Origin: Deltaproteobacteria bacterium UBA1386
Lineage (GTDB): Bacteria; Desulfobacterota; Syntrophorhabdia; Syntrophorhabdales; Syntrophorhabdaceae
Assembly: GCA_002305765.1 (NCBI GenBank)
Contig: DBQU01000079.1
Span: 1-64,000 of the forward strand
Direction: 5' to 3'
Length of the DNA: 64,000 nt
Positions within the stretch are counted from its first letter, which is position 1. The number at the start of each line of letters is the position of its first letter. Under the pieces are notes generated by a model. The model had not been told where the DNA came from. It saw only the letters and a program-made list of their open reading frames with translations, and ran no database searches. Of the stretch, positions 1 to 8,124 are shown in pieces. The translations under genes and the position numbers were made by a program.

Positions 1-15
1 TTGCGACACAGTCTC

Positions 16-164
16 GAAGGCCGGAATCCAGGAAGATCTCTCTCCCTTCCGAAAGAGTTCGAACGAAGCGAAGACGCAACATGGCGCACTCTAAGAATAT
101 CTTCCTTTCCCCAGGGCTGCCGACCCGAAACTTCTCCTGGATTCCGGCCTTCGCCGGAATGACG
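16..164. repeat. Facing pair of ATTCCGGC-type dispersed repeats
   Basis: Two copies of a GGATTCCGGCCTTCG-type repeat face each other: one at 16-32 in the complementary orientation, one at 136-164. The right copy contains a perfect 8-bp hairpin (ATTCCGGC/GCCGGAAT, 4-nt loop). Related copies lie near 35.7, 54.8 and 58.85 kb. This resembles the REP-like ATTCC repeats common in proteobacterial intergenic DNA. No gene was found before the efflux adaptor; the rest of the gap holds only a short TTCAAGCGG tandem near 205-225. Confidence 0.7.
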
Positions 165-326
165 GGTAAAGAGAAGCCTCCGCTCCCATCCTTTTGTTGA
201 AAGGGTTCAAGCGGTTCAAGCCGTCTTCACCTTTTTTGTAACCAATCCTATCCGGCGAGCGACTCCATAGTCATGATCAAAGAACCGACATCGCAGACCA
301 AAAACTCATGTACCAAGGAGCCATCC

Positions 327-1616
327 ATGGAAGAGACTCGCGACGATACGTCACATATGATGAAGATACTTCGGTCGGTGGGCCCGGGCAAGGGACTGAA
401 GAAGAGAACGATATGGCTTGCCTCGGCTGCCGCGGCAATCCTTCTCGCGGGTGCCGTGGTCCTCTACGCGTCCACGGGAAAGTCGCAGGCCCGCTACAAG
501 ACCGCGGAAGTGAAGAAAGGCGACCTCACGGTCACCGTCACCGCCACGGGCACGCTTCAACCGGTAGAGCAGGTCGAGGTCGGCACCGAGGTCTCCGGGA
601 CTATCAAGACTGTCGCCGTGGATTACAACCACAAGGTGAAAGAGGGGCAGGTCCTGGCGAAGCTTGACACGACCAAGCTCGAGGCGCAGGTCCTGCAGTC
701 GGAGGCCACACTGAGCTATGCCCGGGCAAAGCTGTGCGAGACGCAGGCGACGGTGGCGGAGACGCAGAGCAAGTTGAACCGCTTCAAGGAGAGCCTCGAA
801 CTCAGCGGCGGGAAAGTGCCTTCCCAGGCGGAATACGACGCGGCCGACGCCGCGCTGAAACGGGCAAAGGCCCAGGAGGGGACGGCCAGGGCGGACATCG
901 CCAAGGCGGAGGCCACCCTCAAGGCCAACCGGTCCGACCTCAACAAGGCGACCATCCGTTCTCCCATCGATGGCGTCGTCCTCGAGCGGAAGGTGGAGCC
1001 AGGCCAGACCGTCGCGGCATCCCTCCAGACACCTGTGCTCTTCAAGATAGCCAAGGACCTGACACGTATGGAACTGTGCATCGGTGTCGATGAGGCCGAC
1101 GTGGGACAGGTGAAGGAAGGGCAGGGCGCGATATTCACCGTTGACGCCTTTCCGGAGAAGAAATTTCCCGCCCGCGTCAGGGAGGCCCGTTTCGCGGCGA
1201 AGACGGAGAACAACGTGGTGACCTACGAGACGGTCCTCGATGTCGACAATTCCGCCATGGTGCTTCGCCCGGGCATGACGGCGACGGCCTTCATCACGGT
1301 GAACAGCGTCTCCGAGGCCCTCCTGGTCCCCAACGCGGCCCTGAGGTTCGCGCCCGCGCAGGACAAGACGCAGAAGGAGAATTCCGGAGGCAGCAAACTG
1401 TTGACCAGTCTCCTGAGCAGGAGGCCTCCCGGAGCGGACAACCGACAGGCGCCCAGGCAGGGAAGCAGCAACGTGGTGTGGAAGGTCGAAGGCGAAAAGA
1501 TCGCCCCCGTGAAGGTAAGGCCGGGCGCGACGGACGGGGTCATGACGCAGATCCTCGAAGGAGACCTGGCCCCGGGAACGCTCCTGGCGACGGATATCGT
1601 GAGGGAAAAGAAATGA
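327..1616 (+). CDS. macA: MacA-like periplasmic adaptor of a tripartite efflux pump
   Basis: Membrane-fusion protein of the HlyD/MacA class that links an inner-membrane ABC transporter to an outer-membrane channel. The ATG chosen here follows AAGGAG by 6 nt; an in-frame start 54 nt upstream lacks a comparable site. The protein (429 aa) has an N-terminal membrane anchor (about residues 28-48, TIWLASAAAAILLAG), a split biotinyl-lipoyl domain, an Ala/Glu/Lys-rich coiled-coil hairpin (about 115-215), and beta-barrel and membrane-proximal domains. A Gly/Ser/Arg/Pro-rich insertion lies near residues 345-390. The stop overlaps the ATPase start (ATGA), so the genes are probably translationally coupled. 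Substrate cannot be read from sequence; family members move macrolides, peptides or lipids. Confidence 0.88.
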   Translation: MEETRDDTSHMMKILRSVGPGKGLKKRTIWLASAAAAILLAGAVVLYASTGKSQARYKTAEVKKGDLTVTVTATGTLQPVEQVEVGTEVSGTIKTVAVDYNHKVKEGQVLAKLDTTKLEAQVLQSEATLSYARAKLCETQATVAETQSKLNRFKESLELSGGKVPSQAEYDAADAALKRAKAQEGTARADIAKAEATLKANRSDLNKATIRSPIDGVVLERKVEPGQTVAASLQTPVLFKIAKDLTRMELCIGVDEADVGQVKEGQGAIFTVDAFPEKKFPARVREARFAAKTENNVVTYETVLDVDNSAMVLRPGMTATAFITVNSVSEALLVPNAALRFAPAQDKTQKENSGGSKLLTSLLSRRPPGADNRQAPRQGSSNVVWKVEGEKIAPVKVRPGATDGVMTQILEGDLAPGTLLATDIVREKK

Positions 1617-2353
1617 AGGAAGAAGACTGTCGGATAGAGCGGCAGGAACCGGGGCAACCCCTTATCGAGCTTCAGGGGATAACGAAGGTGTACGGCAGGG
1701 GACAGGCGGAGCTGCACGCCCTGAGAGGGATAGACCTCTCCATCTACGAAGGCGACTTTGTCGCCGTCATGGGTCCGAGCGGATGCGGGAAATCGACATG
1801 CATGAACGTGCTCGGCTGTCTCGATACCCCCACATCCGGACGCTATCTCTTCAAGGGGGTCGACATAGCGGATCTTACGCGCAACCAGAGGGCGCTCTTA
1901 AGGCGCCACTATCTCGGTTTTGTCTTCCAGGGGTTCAACCTGCTCAGCCGGACATCGGCCCTGGAGAACGTCGAGTTGCCCCTTCTGTACAGGGGCATCC
2001 ACCACACCCGCAGGCGCGACGTCGCCCGCGAGGCGCTCGACGCCGTGGGTCTTTCCGGGTGGGAGCACCACACGCCGGCCGAGCTCTCCGGAGGGCAGCA
2101 GCAGCGCGTGGCCATAGCCCGGGCGATAGCGACATCTCCCTCCGTTCTTCTCGCTGACGAGCCGACGGGAAATCTCGATTCCATTCGCAGCAAGGAGATC
2201 ATGGAGCTCCTTTCATCCCTGAACACGGACAGGGGCATCACCGTAATGATGGTGACCCACGAGCCGGATATGGCGGAGTACGCGAGCCGCACGGTAAGGT
2301 TCCGTGACGGGCTCATAGCGTCCGACAGCCGCGGCAGCGAGGTGACACAATGA
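1613..2353 (+). CDS. MacB/LolD-type ABC transporter ATP-binding protein
   Basis: Cytoplasmic ATPase (246 aa) of a mechanotransmission-type ABC transporter. Walker A is GPSGCGKST, the signature is LSGGQQQRVAIARA, Walker B is VLLADEPTGNLD and the H-loop is MMVTHEPD, so the site looks complete. The start overlaps the adaptor stop by 4 nt; a longer in-frame extension upstream would lie inside the adaptor and is Arg/Gly-rich noise. The permease start overlaps its own stop in the same way. In E. coli MacB the nucleotide-binding and permease parts are fused; here they are separate genes, as is common outside enterics. Confidence 0.92.
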   Translation: MKEEDCRIERQEPGQPLIELQGITKVYGRGQAELHALRGIDLSIYEGDFVAVMGPSGCGKSTCMNVLGCLDTPTSGRYLFKGVDIADLTRNQRALLRRHYLGFVFQGFNLLSRTSALENVELPLLYRGIHHTRRRDVAREALDAVGLSGWEHHTPAELSGGQQQRVAIARAIATSPSVLLADEPTGNLDSIRSKEIMELLSSLNTDRGITVMMVTHEPDMAEYASRTVRFRDGLIASDSRGSEVTQ

Positions 2354-3558
2354 TCTGGAATGCTTTCCTTCTGGCCTTAAGGGCCATCCGGCGCAACAAG
2401 ATGCGTTCCTTCCTGACCATCCTCGGCATCGTCATCGGCGTTGCCGCCGTTATCACCCTCGTGACGGTGGGAGGCGGGGCAACGGCCAAGGTGACCGAGG
2501 ATATCGCGAAGCTGGGAAGCAACCTCCTCATGGTGACGCCCGGCCAGATGCGCGGCGGAGGTGGCTTTTCGGGAGCCGCGAAGTCCTTCGATCTCGACGA
2601 CGTGAAGGCGATCACCCGTGATGTGAGCTCCCTCGTCGGAGTCGCTCCCACGTCCTCGTCGTCGGCCATGGCCGTCTACGGAGCGAAGAACTGGTCGACC
2701 CTCGTCACCGGTGCCGACGCCGCGTTCTTCAAGGTGAGGGAATGGACGGTGGAGGAGGGGAGAGAGTTCACGGAACAGGAGGTCCGCTCGGGAACCGCCG
2801 TGTGCGTCCTGGGAGCCTCCGTGAGGAAGGAGCTTTTCGGGGAACAGGTTCCGCTGCAGCACAGGATCCGTATAAAGGGCGTCTCCTTCGAGGTGGTCGG
2901 GGTGCTTGCCGCCAAGGGGCAGTCGACGACGGGACGCGATCAGGACGACCTCATCGTCATGCCTCTGCGCGCCTTCCAGCGGCGCGTCTCCGGAAACGAG
3001 AACATCAGTCTCATACAGGTATCGGTGGAAGACGGCGCGTCGACCCAGAAGGCCCAGGACGACATCGAGAGCCTGCTGAGGGAGCGCCGGCGCATCTCCA
3101 CCTTGAAGCCCAACGATTTCCAGATAAGGGACATGAAGGAGCTTGCCAGCACCATGCTCGCCACGACAGAGCTTCTCACGACCCTTCTCGGGGCGGTGGC
3201 GGCGGTCAGCCTTCTCGTGGGGGGCATCGGGATCATGAACATCATGCTCGTGTCCGTGACGGAACGGACCCGTGAGATCGGGACGCGCCTTGCCATCGGA
3301 GCGCTGGAACGAGAAGTTCTCCTGCAGTTCCTCGTCGAGGCGATGGTCCTTTCAGCGTTCGGGGGTCTTTTCGGCATCATCCTGGCACTCATCGGCTCGG
3401 CAGTTCTCGTCCGGGTCCTCGATGTGCCGTTTGTTATCGACGGGTGGATCATCTTCATCGCCTTCGTGTTCTCGGCGGCGGTGGGCCTCATATTCGGCTA
3501 TTTCCCCGCCCGGAAGGCGGCCAGCCTTGACCCGATAGAGGCCTTGAGGCACGAATAG
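2350..3558 (+). CDS. MacB-type ABC permease (FtsX fold)
   Basis: Inner-membrane permease of 402 aa. It has an N-terminal transmembrane helix with the family start pattern ALRAIRRNKMRSFLTILGI, a MacB periplasmic core domain (about 50-240), then three C-terminal helices of the FtsX domain (LLGAVAAVSLLVGGIGIMNIM, and two near the end), closing with the typical PARKAASLDPIEALRHE. A Gly-rich stretch (GQMRGGGGFSG) lies early in the periplasmic part. It is third in a tightly overlapping operon and should form the dimeric pump with the preceding ATPase and adaptor. Confidence 0.92.
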   Translation: MIWNAFLLALRAIRRNKMRSFLTILGIVIGVAAVITLVTVGGGATAKVTEDIAKLGSNLLMVTPGQMRGGGGFSGAAKSFDLDDVKAITRDVSSLVGVAPTSSSSAMAVYGAKNWSTLVTGADAAFFKVREWTVEEGREFTEQEVRSGTAVCVLGASVRKELFGEQVPLQHRIRIKGVSFEVVGVLAAKGQSTTGRDQDDLIVMPLRAFQRRVSGNENISLIQVSVEDGASTQKAQDDIESLLRERRRISTLKPNDFQIRDMKELASTMLATTELLTTLLGAVAAVSLLVGGIGIMNIMLVSVTERTREIGTRLAIGALEREVLLQFLVEAMVLSAFGGLFGIILALIGSAVLVRVLDVPFVIDGWIIFIAFVFSAAVGLIFGYFPARKAASLDPIEALRHE

Positions 3559-3598
3559 GAGAGGGGCCATGACAAGAACGATCAAGGAGACACAGAGT

Positions 3599-5062
3599 AT
3601 GAACGTGACAGGGAAGATCATGAGAGGCGCGGCGGTTCTCATCACCGTCATCATTCTGACAGGCTGCGTAACCGTCGGACCCGATTATGTCAAGCCCGAC
3701 ATAAAGGCGCCGGAGAAATGGAACTCCTCCCAATCGACAGAGGTTGGCAAGGCGGACGCCTCCAGGGACTCCCTGGCGTCATGGTGGGCGAACCTTGACG
3801 ATCCCCCCCTGGCGGCGCTCATAGACACCGCACTCGAGAACAACAAGGACTTGAAGCAGGCGGCGTCGAGGATACGCGAGGCCAGGGCCCAGCGGGGGGT
3901 CACCGAGGCGAGGCTGTGGCCGTCGGTTGACGGTTCCGGTTCGTACACACGCACCCGGACGGAGAACAATTCCGAAACGGGCACGTCGAGGGAACTCTTT
4001 GCCGCCGGCCTCGACGCGGGATGGGAGATCGACCTCTTCGGGGGTTTGAGAAGAGCCACAGAGGCATCGCGGGCCTCTTACGAGGCGTCGCAGGAAGACT
4101 ACCTGTCCGTGCACGTGAGCCTCGCCGCGGAGGTTGCCCTTAACTACATCGACGTCCGGACCCTCCAGGAGAGGCTGGCCATCACGGAAGAGAATCTGCG
4201 ACTCCAGACGGAGACCTGGGAGCTAACGACCTATCGCCTCAAGGCGGGCCTCGTGACCCAGTTCGATGTGGACCGGGCGAAAACTAACATGGAAGAGACC
4301 CGCGCGTCCATCCCGACGGTGGCCACCCGACTTGCCGCCGCGAAGAACAGGCTTTCCACTCTTATGGGAGAATACCCCGGTTATGTCGACGCGAAGCTCG
4401 AAGAGGCCAAAGACCTTCCGCTCACCCCCGTTGAAATAGCCCTGGGGGTCCCCGCGGAGACGCTCCGCCGGCGCCCCGACGTGCGCGGTGCCGAAAGAGA
4501 GCTGGCAGCCCAGACGGCCAAAGTCGGTGTCGCCACGGCCGAGCTCTATCCCAAGCTGAGCCTCATGGGCTCCATAGGCATCGACGCCACCAGCTTCGCG
4601 GGCCTCTTCTCGGCCAACAACCGCGGCTTCGGCATCGGCCCCCGGTTCAGCTGGAACATCTTCAACGCCGGCGCGGTGCGCAGCAACATCGAGATCCAGA
4701 GCGCCCGGCAGGAACAGGCCCTTTTGGAGTACGAAAAGACGATACTCGCGGCCCTCGAGGAGGCGGAGAACGCCATAACCGCCTACGTCAACGAACAGAA
4801 ACGCGCCCGCTCCCTGACGGAGGCCATGACGTCCGCCACGGACTCCACGAAACTGGCCCTTGTCCAGTACAACTCGGGCCTCATCGACTTCCAGGCCGTC
4901 CTCGACGCCCAGAGAACATACCTCTCGGTCCGGGACAACCTGGCGACAAGCAAAGGCACGGTGGTGGCCAACCTAGTAAGGCTCTACAAAGCCCTGGGCG
5001 GCGGCTGGACCCCGGATACCCCACAGCCGGAAGCCGCGCAGACGACGAAAGAGAAAGGATGA
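3599..5062 (+). CDS. Outer membrane factor lipoprotein, NodT/OprM family
   Basis: Outer-membrane channel of the tripartite pump. The chosen ATG follows AAGGAGA by 8 nt and gives a standard lipoprotein signal (MNVTGKIMRG, hydrophobic core, LTGC with lipidated Cys23). An in-frame ATG at 3569 also has a ribosome site and would add ten residues. The mature protein begins VGPDYVKPDIKAPEKW, the usual NodT-family opening, and carries two OEP repeats of long alpha-helices (about 70-260 and 275-465). The gene starts 40 nt after the permease and probably ends the operon. It ends with a charged tail (EAAQTTKEKG). Confidence 0.9.
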   Translation: MNVTGKIMRGAAVLITVIILTGCVTVGPDYVKPDIKAPEKWNSSQSTEVGKADASRDSLASWWANLDDPPLAALIDTALENNKDLKQAASRIREARAQRGVTEARLWPSVDGSGSYTRTRTENNSETGTSRELFAAGLDAGWEIDLFGGLRRATEASRASYEASQEDYLSVHVSLAAEVALNYIDVRTLQERLAITEENLRLQTETWELTTYRLKAGLVTQFDVDRAKTNMEETRASIPTVATRLAAAKNRLSTLMGEYPGYVDAKLEEAKDLPLTPVEIALGVPAETLRRRPDVRGAERELAAQTAKVGVATAELYPKLSLMGSIGIDATSFAGLFSANNRGFGIGPRFSWNIFNAGAVRSNIEIQSARQEQALLEYEKTILAALEEAENAITAYVNEQKRARSLTEAMTSATDSTKLALVQYNSGLIDFQAVLDAQRTYLSVRDNLATSKGTVVANLVRLYKALGGGWTPDTPQPEAAQTTKEKG

Positions 5063-5078
5063 CGGCACAACGAAAGGC

Positions 5079-5219
5079 GAAAGACGGTATCTCACGCCCG
5101 CTTCGCTCGAGGTCGCAGAGATCGCAAAGAGAGACGGAAAAGAGAGAAAAGATTGCCGCCGGATCTCGGAGCCTACCAAGATCCGGCGGCCTTCTCGTCC
5201 CGCCGTCCCGGCGGGAGAG
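5079..5219 (+). repeat. Structured dispersed repeat, copy 1
   Basis: About 140 bp comprising a CTCACGCCCGCTTCG lead-in, a perfect 12-bp hairpin (5155-5166 with 5179-5190; GCCGCCGGATCT/AGATCCGGCGGC) with loop CGGAGCCTACCA, and a smaller CCCGCCG/CGGCGGG hairpin (5199-5215). Copy 2 (5395-5531) is the same unit in opposite orientation, and copies 3 and 4 lie at 51.4 and 52.0 kb. It sits just after the efflux operon and could also act as its transcription terminator, but there is no T-tract. Confidence 0.85.
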
Positions 5220-5267
5220 AAAATAATATCCTTGTCCTTAAACAACCTGTCCCCCCTCATCCCCCCT

Positions 5268-5331
5268 GTAGTCATAGGTCCTATGGGTCCTATATGTCCT
5301 ATAGGTCCTATTCCTCATGCTCCAACCCCTA
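5268..5331 (+). repeat. Tandem array of a ~10-bp GGTCCTATA unit
   Basis: Four to five degenerate copies of a unit like GGTCCTATAG run between the two inverted copies of the structured repeat. It has no coding potential. The whole 5063-5976 gap holds repeats and a possible promoter but no gene I can support. Confidence 0.7.
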
Positions 5332-5394
5332 CACTACTTCACCCCCACACTTTCTTATCCCCCTCCCCCATCACTCCCGTCTAAAGATGATACT

Positions 5395-5531
5395 TTTCTT
5401 TTCCCTCCCGCGAAGCGGGATGCAAAGCCGGCCGGATCTTGGTAGGCTCCGAGATCCGGCCGAATCTTTCCTCTGTGCGCTTTCTTCATCACCTCTGCGC
5501 CCTCGAGCGAAGCGGGCGTGAGACAGTCTTT
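5395..5531 (-). repeat. Structured dispersed repeat, copy 2 (inverted)
   Basis: Reverse-complement partner of copy 1: a small hairpin (CCCGC/GCGGG at 5407-5419), then a perfect 10-bp stem GGCCGGATCT/AGATCCGGCC (5430-5439 with 5452-5461) with loop TGGTAGGCTCCG, then the outer GAAGCGGGCGTGAGA block. The pair resembles a REPIN doublet. Confidence 0.85.
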
Positions 5532-5640
5532 TACTCTTTCGTCTGCCCTATCTTTCTGTATATAATAACCTGTTTGAGGATGAACCCGCGTTTTTCTCCT
5601 CGTTTTGATCTCTAACATGCAATTTCTTCATAATCCTTGC

Positions 5641-5718
5641 TTGACTTAAACATATCATATTAAGTAAAATGTCAGGGATACGTGTAATGTATATGAAAAC
5701 ATTACACAAAAAGGAGGT
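5641..5718 (+). promoter_or_regulatory. Putative sigma-70 promoter with perfect inverted repeat and orphan Shine-Dalgarno
   Basis: TTGACT (5641-5646) is separated by 18 nt from TAAAAT (5665-5670). Twelve bases downstream is a perfect 9-bp inverted repeat GTGTAATGT/ACATTACAC with an 8-nt spacer (5682-5707), placed like an operator. AAGGAGG follows at 5711-5717, but no ATG, GTG or TTG lies at a usable distance. It may drive a leader for the polysaccharide genes, or be a remnant of a lost gene. Confidence 0.45.
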
Positions 5719-5780
5719 AACTTCAGTCAGGTTTTTCTGGGGATCGGTCAGCCGCGGGGCATTGGGGGCAGACGTTGTAT

Positions 5781-5795
5781 TGGCAGTAATATCGC
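5781..5795 (+). promoter_or_regulatory. Weak sigma-54 promoter candidate
   Basis: TGGCAGTAATATCGC preserves the GG-N10-GC spacing of -24/-12 promoters and lies upstream of the polysaccharide locus. The -12 element is TCGC instead of TTGC. It is proposed because a sigma-54 activator is encoded at 34.1 kb; chance occurrence is quite possible. Confidence 0.22.
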
Positions 5796-5976
5796 GGCCT
5801 TGGCGCTACGCCACCGGTATAGTCTTATCGTGGCATGGCGCTGCAGGGAACGCTGAAAAAGCACCCTTTCCATCCCCACCATTCACCATGACCAACATAA
5901 TCCCGCCCCCGCAAGAGAAGACAGATCACCACCCGGCACCGCGGCCGGCTATTTGCAAGAGTTTTTCCGAGAATCA

Positions 5977-6081
5977 ATGAAGATGACAAACCCTTCATCT
6001 ACGGCGAGTACCAGCGTCATTGGCGGTAGCCTGTCGCGAAAGATACGGGCAGTGGCGCAGAATTTGAGAAGGGCGGGATAA
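5977..6081 (+). CDS. Possible 34-aa leader ORF
   Basis: A short frame (MKMTNPSSTASTSVIGG..., ending NLRRAG) closes 3 nt before the methyltransferase start, in the same frame. The C-terminal half is basic (SLSRKIRAVAQNLRR). There is no strong ribosome site and no recognisable family. It could be a translated leader, the degraded N-terminal remnant of a larger protein, or chance. Confidence 0.2.
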   Translation: MKMTNPSSTASTSVIGGSLSRKIRAVAQNLRRAG

Positions 6082-6084
6082 GAA

Positions 6085-6774
6085 ATGTCAATAGAAGGGA
6101 TAGCTTTGCAACCAAGCTCAGCTACTATTAGGCGATACCTTTCAAGGCTTGATTTTTTCAAGGAGCGATTGCAGGACAAGACCGTTTTGCACCTCGGTTG
6201 TAGCGCCGGGAGATATCTTGCAGACCGTGTAGAGAGGAACTCTTTGCTCCACGCCTTGATCGAGGGGGTTAGCGCGGAATTGTATGGTATAGATATTGAC
6301 GAATCCAGTTTGGAGAGAATGAGGAGTAGACTTGGCTTTCAGAACTTGTTTGTTGGTGATGCGGAGAAACTCGATCAAGTCGAAATTGATAGAAAGTTTG
6401 ATGTAGTCTTGGCTGGAGATATCCTTGAACATCTGTCGTGTCCGGGGGCGATGCTGGAAGGCTCGAAGAGGTTTCTCGAGAGCAACGGTGAAATTGTTCT
6501 AAGTACAAACAACGCTTTTGGCCTCCATTTTCAGATAAAGCGATGGATTGGGAGATACAAAGAGCACGTTGAGCATGTTTGTTTTTTTTCACCGGAAACG
6601 TTAATCAACCTTTTTGAGCGCCATGGTTTTAGAGTCATTGAGATGTATGGAGCTTACACGGAGCCGCCTTGGACATTGAAACAAAAGGTTATCTTCTGGA
6701 TTGGAAGACCGATTTTGGAGTTAGTACCCAAACTATCGGGTACGCTGATTGTAGTTGCTGTAAAAAGAGACTGA
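6085..6774 (+). CDS. Class I SAM-dependent methyltransferase
   Basis: Protein of 229 aa with a Rossmann-type methyltransferase core: motif I VLHLGCSAGRYL (SAM-binding glycine loop), acidic motif II LYGIDID, and DVVLAGDILEHL followed by the LESNGEIVLSTNN strand, as in Methyltransf_11/23 enzymes. The C-terminal part (HVEHVCFFSPETLINLFERHGF) matches the usual substrate cap of sugar or lipid methyltransferases. It is the first clear gene of the polysaccharide locus and probably modifies a glycan residue or terminates chains; the substrate is unknown. Base composition is clearly more AT-rich than the flanking efflux and flavocytochrome genes, as for the next three genes. Confidence 0.75.
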   Translation: MSIEGIALQPSSATIRRYLSRLDFFKERLQDKTVLHLGCSAGRYLADRVERNSLLHALIEGVSAELYGIDIDESSLERMRSRLGFQNLFVGDAEKLDQVEIDRKFDVVLAGDILEHLSCPGAMLEGSKRFLESNGEIVLSTNNAFGLHFQIKRWIGRYKEHVEHVCFFSPETLINLFERHGFRVIEMYGAYTEPPWTLKQKVIFWIGRPILELVPKLSGTLIVVAVKRD

Positions 6775-6825
6775 TATACTATCTGTCCGCACCGAGACGA
6801 TTCCTTTTATCTCGGCACGGACTAG

Positions 6826-8124
6826 ATGCACACACTTCTCCTAAACTTTCCTAAGCCATTGTTGGTCAGACACGTAAAAGCGAATCTTGCATTTGTCGAT
6901 CAGGCCTTTGTGAGCGGTATGAATTTTCTGACAGGTCTTGCTCTTGCCAGATTTCTCGGTCTCGAAGGGTACGGTGAATATGTGCTGGTCTACGGTGCAA
7001 TCCTTTTCTTCTCGACGGTTCAGATGTCCCTCATCTTATCGCCAATGATGGTAAAAGGGGCCGGTATTGAGGACCTGTCGAGGAGGAAATATTTCTCAAG
7101 TGTCTTTGTTCAACAGTTGCTGTTCTGTGTTTTGACGGGGGCAAGTATCTTAGCGGGAGGGTTTTCTGCCGGGATGGTATTTGATTTCTCCCGGTTTGAA
7201 CGGTTTCTTGTGCCTGCTGCGTTGGGGACTTCAGCTTTGCTTATGCAGGACTATTTCCGACGCTACTTCTTTCTTGTCAAACAACCAGTGGCTGCCATTT
7301 TCAATGATATCATAGGCTATGGCCTTCTATTTGTTTTAGTTCTCACTTTTGGTGTGGCAGGGAACATCGATACTGGTCGAGCCTTGTGGTTCATGACTTT
7401 GTCCTTCTCTGTTGCTTCCCTCGCAGCATTCTTGCGGACTAGGACAGTTATGCGACTGGGAGTGGGCGGGCGCTCCTATTTTATGGAGATTCTCCGCGAG
7501 AACTACCATTTCGGTAAATGGCTACTAGGGGTAAATGTAATGTATTGGGGGCAGGGGCAGGTTGTAAACTACTTTGTTGCAGGGTTAATCTCTGTAGTGG
7601 TGGTTGGTGCGATAAATGCGTGTATGAATGTTCTGGGTGTTCTAAGAATCTTCTTTCTGGGGTTGAACAACATACTTCTGCCAGAAACGTCTCGGGCCTA
7701 CAAGAGCAAGGGTATCACCGGTCTCACGGCCTACCTTGGGAAGGTGTCATTTTTCGGTGGTGTCGTTACGTTACTAATTGTGTTGATAGCCGGTGTGTGG
7801 AATGAATACTGGCTAATGCTCTTATACGGAAATACTTATAGCGGATATGGTTGGATTGTCATCTGGTGGGGTATCTATTTCCTTATCGGGTTCTTTCATC
7901 GGCCTTATGTTGCCGGATTAAGCGTCGTCGATAAGACCAAACGCATTTTCCAATCTATGATTGTCGGCTTTGGTTTGTTCGTGGTGCTGGGATATCCCGC
8001 TATCGCTTTGTGGAGGGTACACGGAATCATGTTCTTGATGTGTTTTTCTAATCTGGTCGCGTTGATTCTCTTAGGGACGAACCTCACTCGTGAGGTTAGG
8101 TATGCTAGATCACACACGGTTTGA
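6826..8124 (+). CDS. Wzx-like polysaccharide/lipid-linked oligosaccharide flippase
   Basis: Polytopic membrane protein of 432 aa with about 12 hydrophobic helices. The first region has the MOP-superfamily pattern ANLAFVDQAFVSGMNFLTGLALARFLGLEGYGEYVL, which is diagnostic for Wzx-type oligosaccharide flippases. It should move undecaprenyl-linked repeat units across the inner membrane to the polymerase encoded two genes on. The 3' end overlaps the next gene. No strong ribosome site precedes the ATG, so the start is provisional. Confidence 0.8.
   Translation: MHTLLLNFPKPLLVRHVKANLAFVDQAFVSGMNFLTGLALARFLGLEGYGEYVLVYGAILFFSTVQMSLILSPMMVKGAGIEDLSRRKYFSSVFVQQLLFCVLTGASILAGGFSAGMVFDFSRFERFLVPAALGTSALLMQDYFRRYFFLVKQPVAAIFNDIIGYGLLFVLVLTFGVAGNIDTGRALWFMTLSFSVASLAAFLRTRTVMRLGVGGRSYFMEILRENYHFGKWLLGVNVMYWGQGQVVNYFVAGLISVVVVGAINACMNVLGVLRIFFLGLNNILLPETSRAYKSKGITGLTAYLGKVSFFGGVVTLLIVLIAGVWNEYWLMLLYGNTYSGYGWIVIWWGIYFLIGFFHRPYVAGLSVVDKTKRIFQSMIVGFGLFVVLGYPAIALWRVHGIMFLMCFSNLVALILLGTNLTREVRYARSHTV

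Noticed and set aside
5153..5618. Open frames across the structured repeats on both strands
   Set aside because: They translate the repeat (RPDLGAYQDPA-type peptides) and recur wherever the repeat occurs, so they reflect repeat sequence, not genes.
5669..5980. 103-codon open frame after the 5641 promoter
   Set aside because: Its start overlaps the -10 box, the inverted repeat and AAGGAGG lie inside it, and the protein is low-complexity with no family resemblance.
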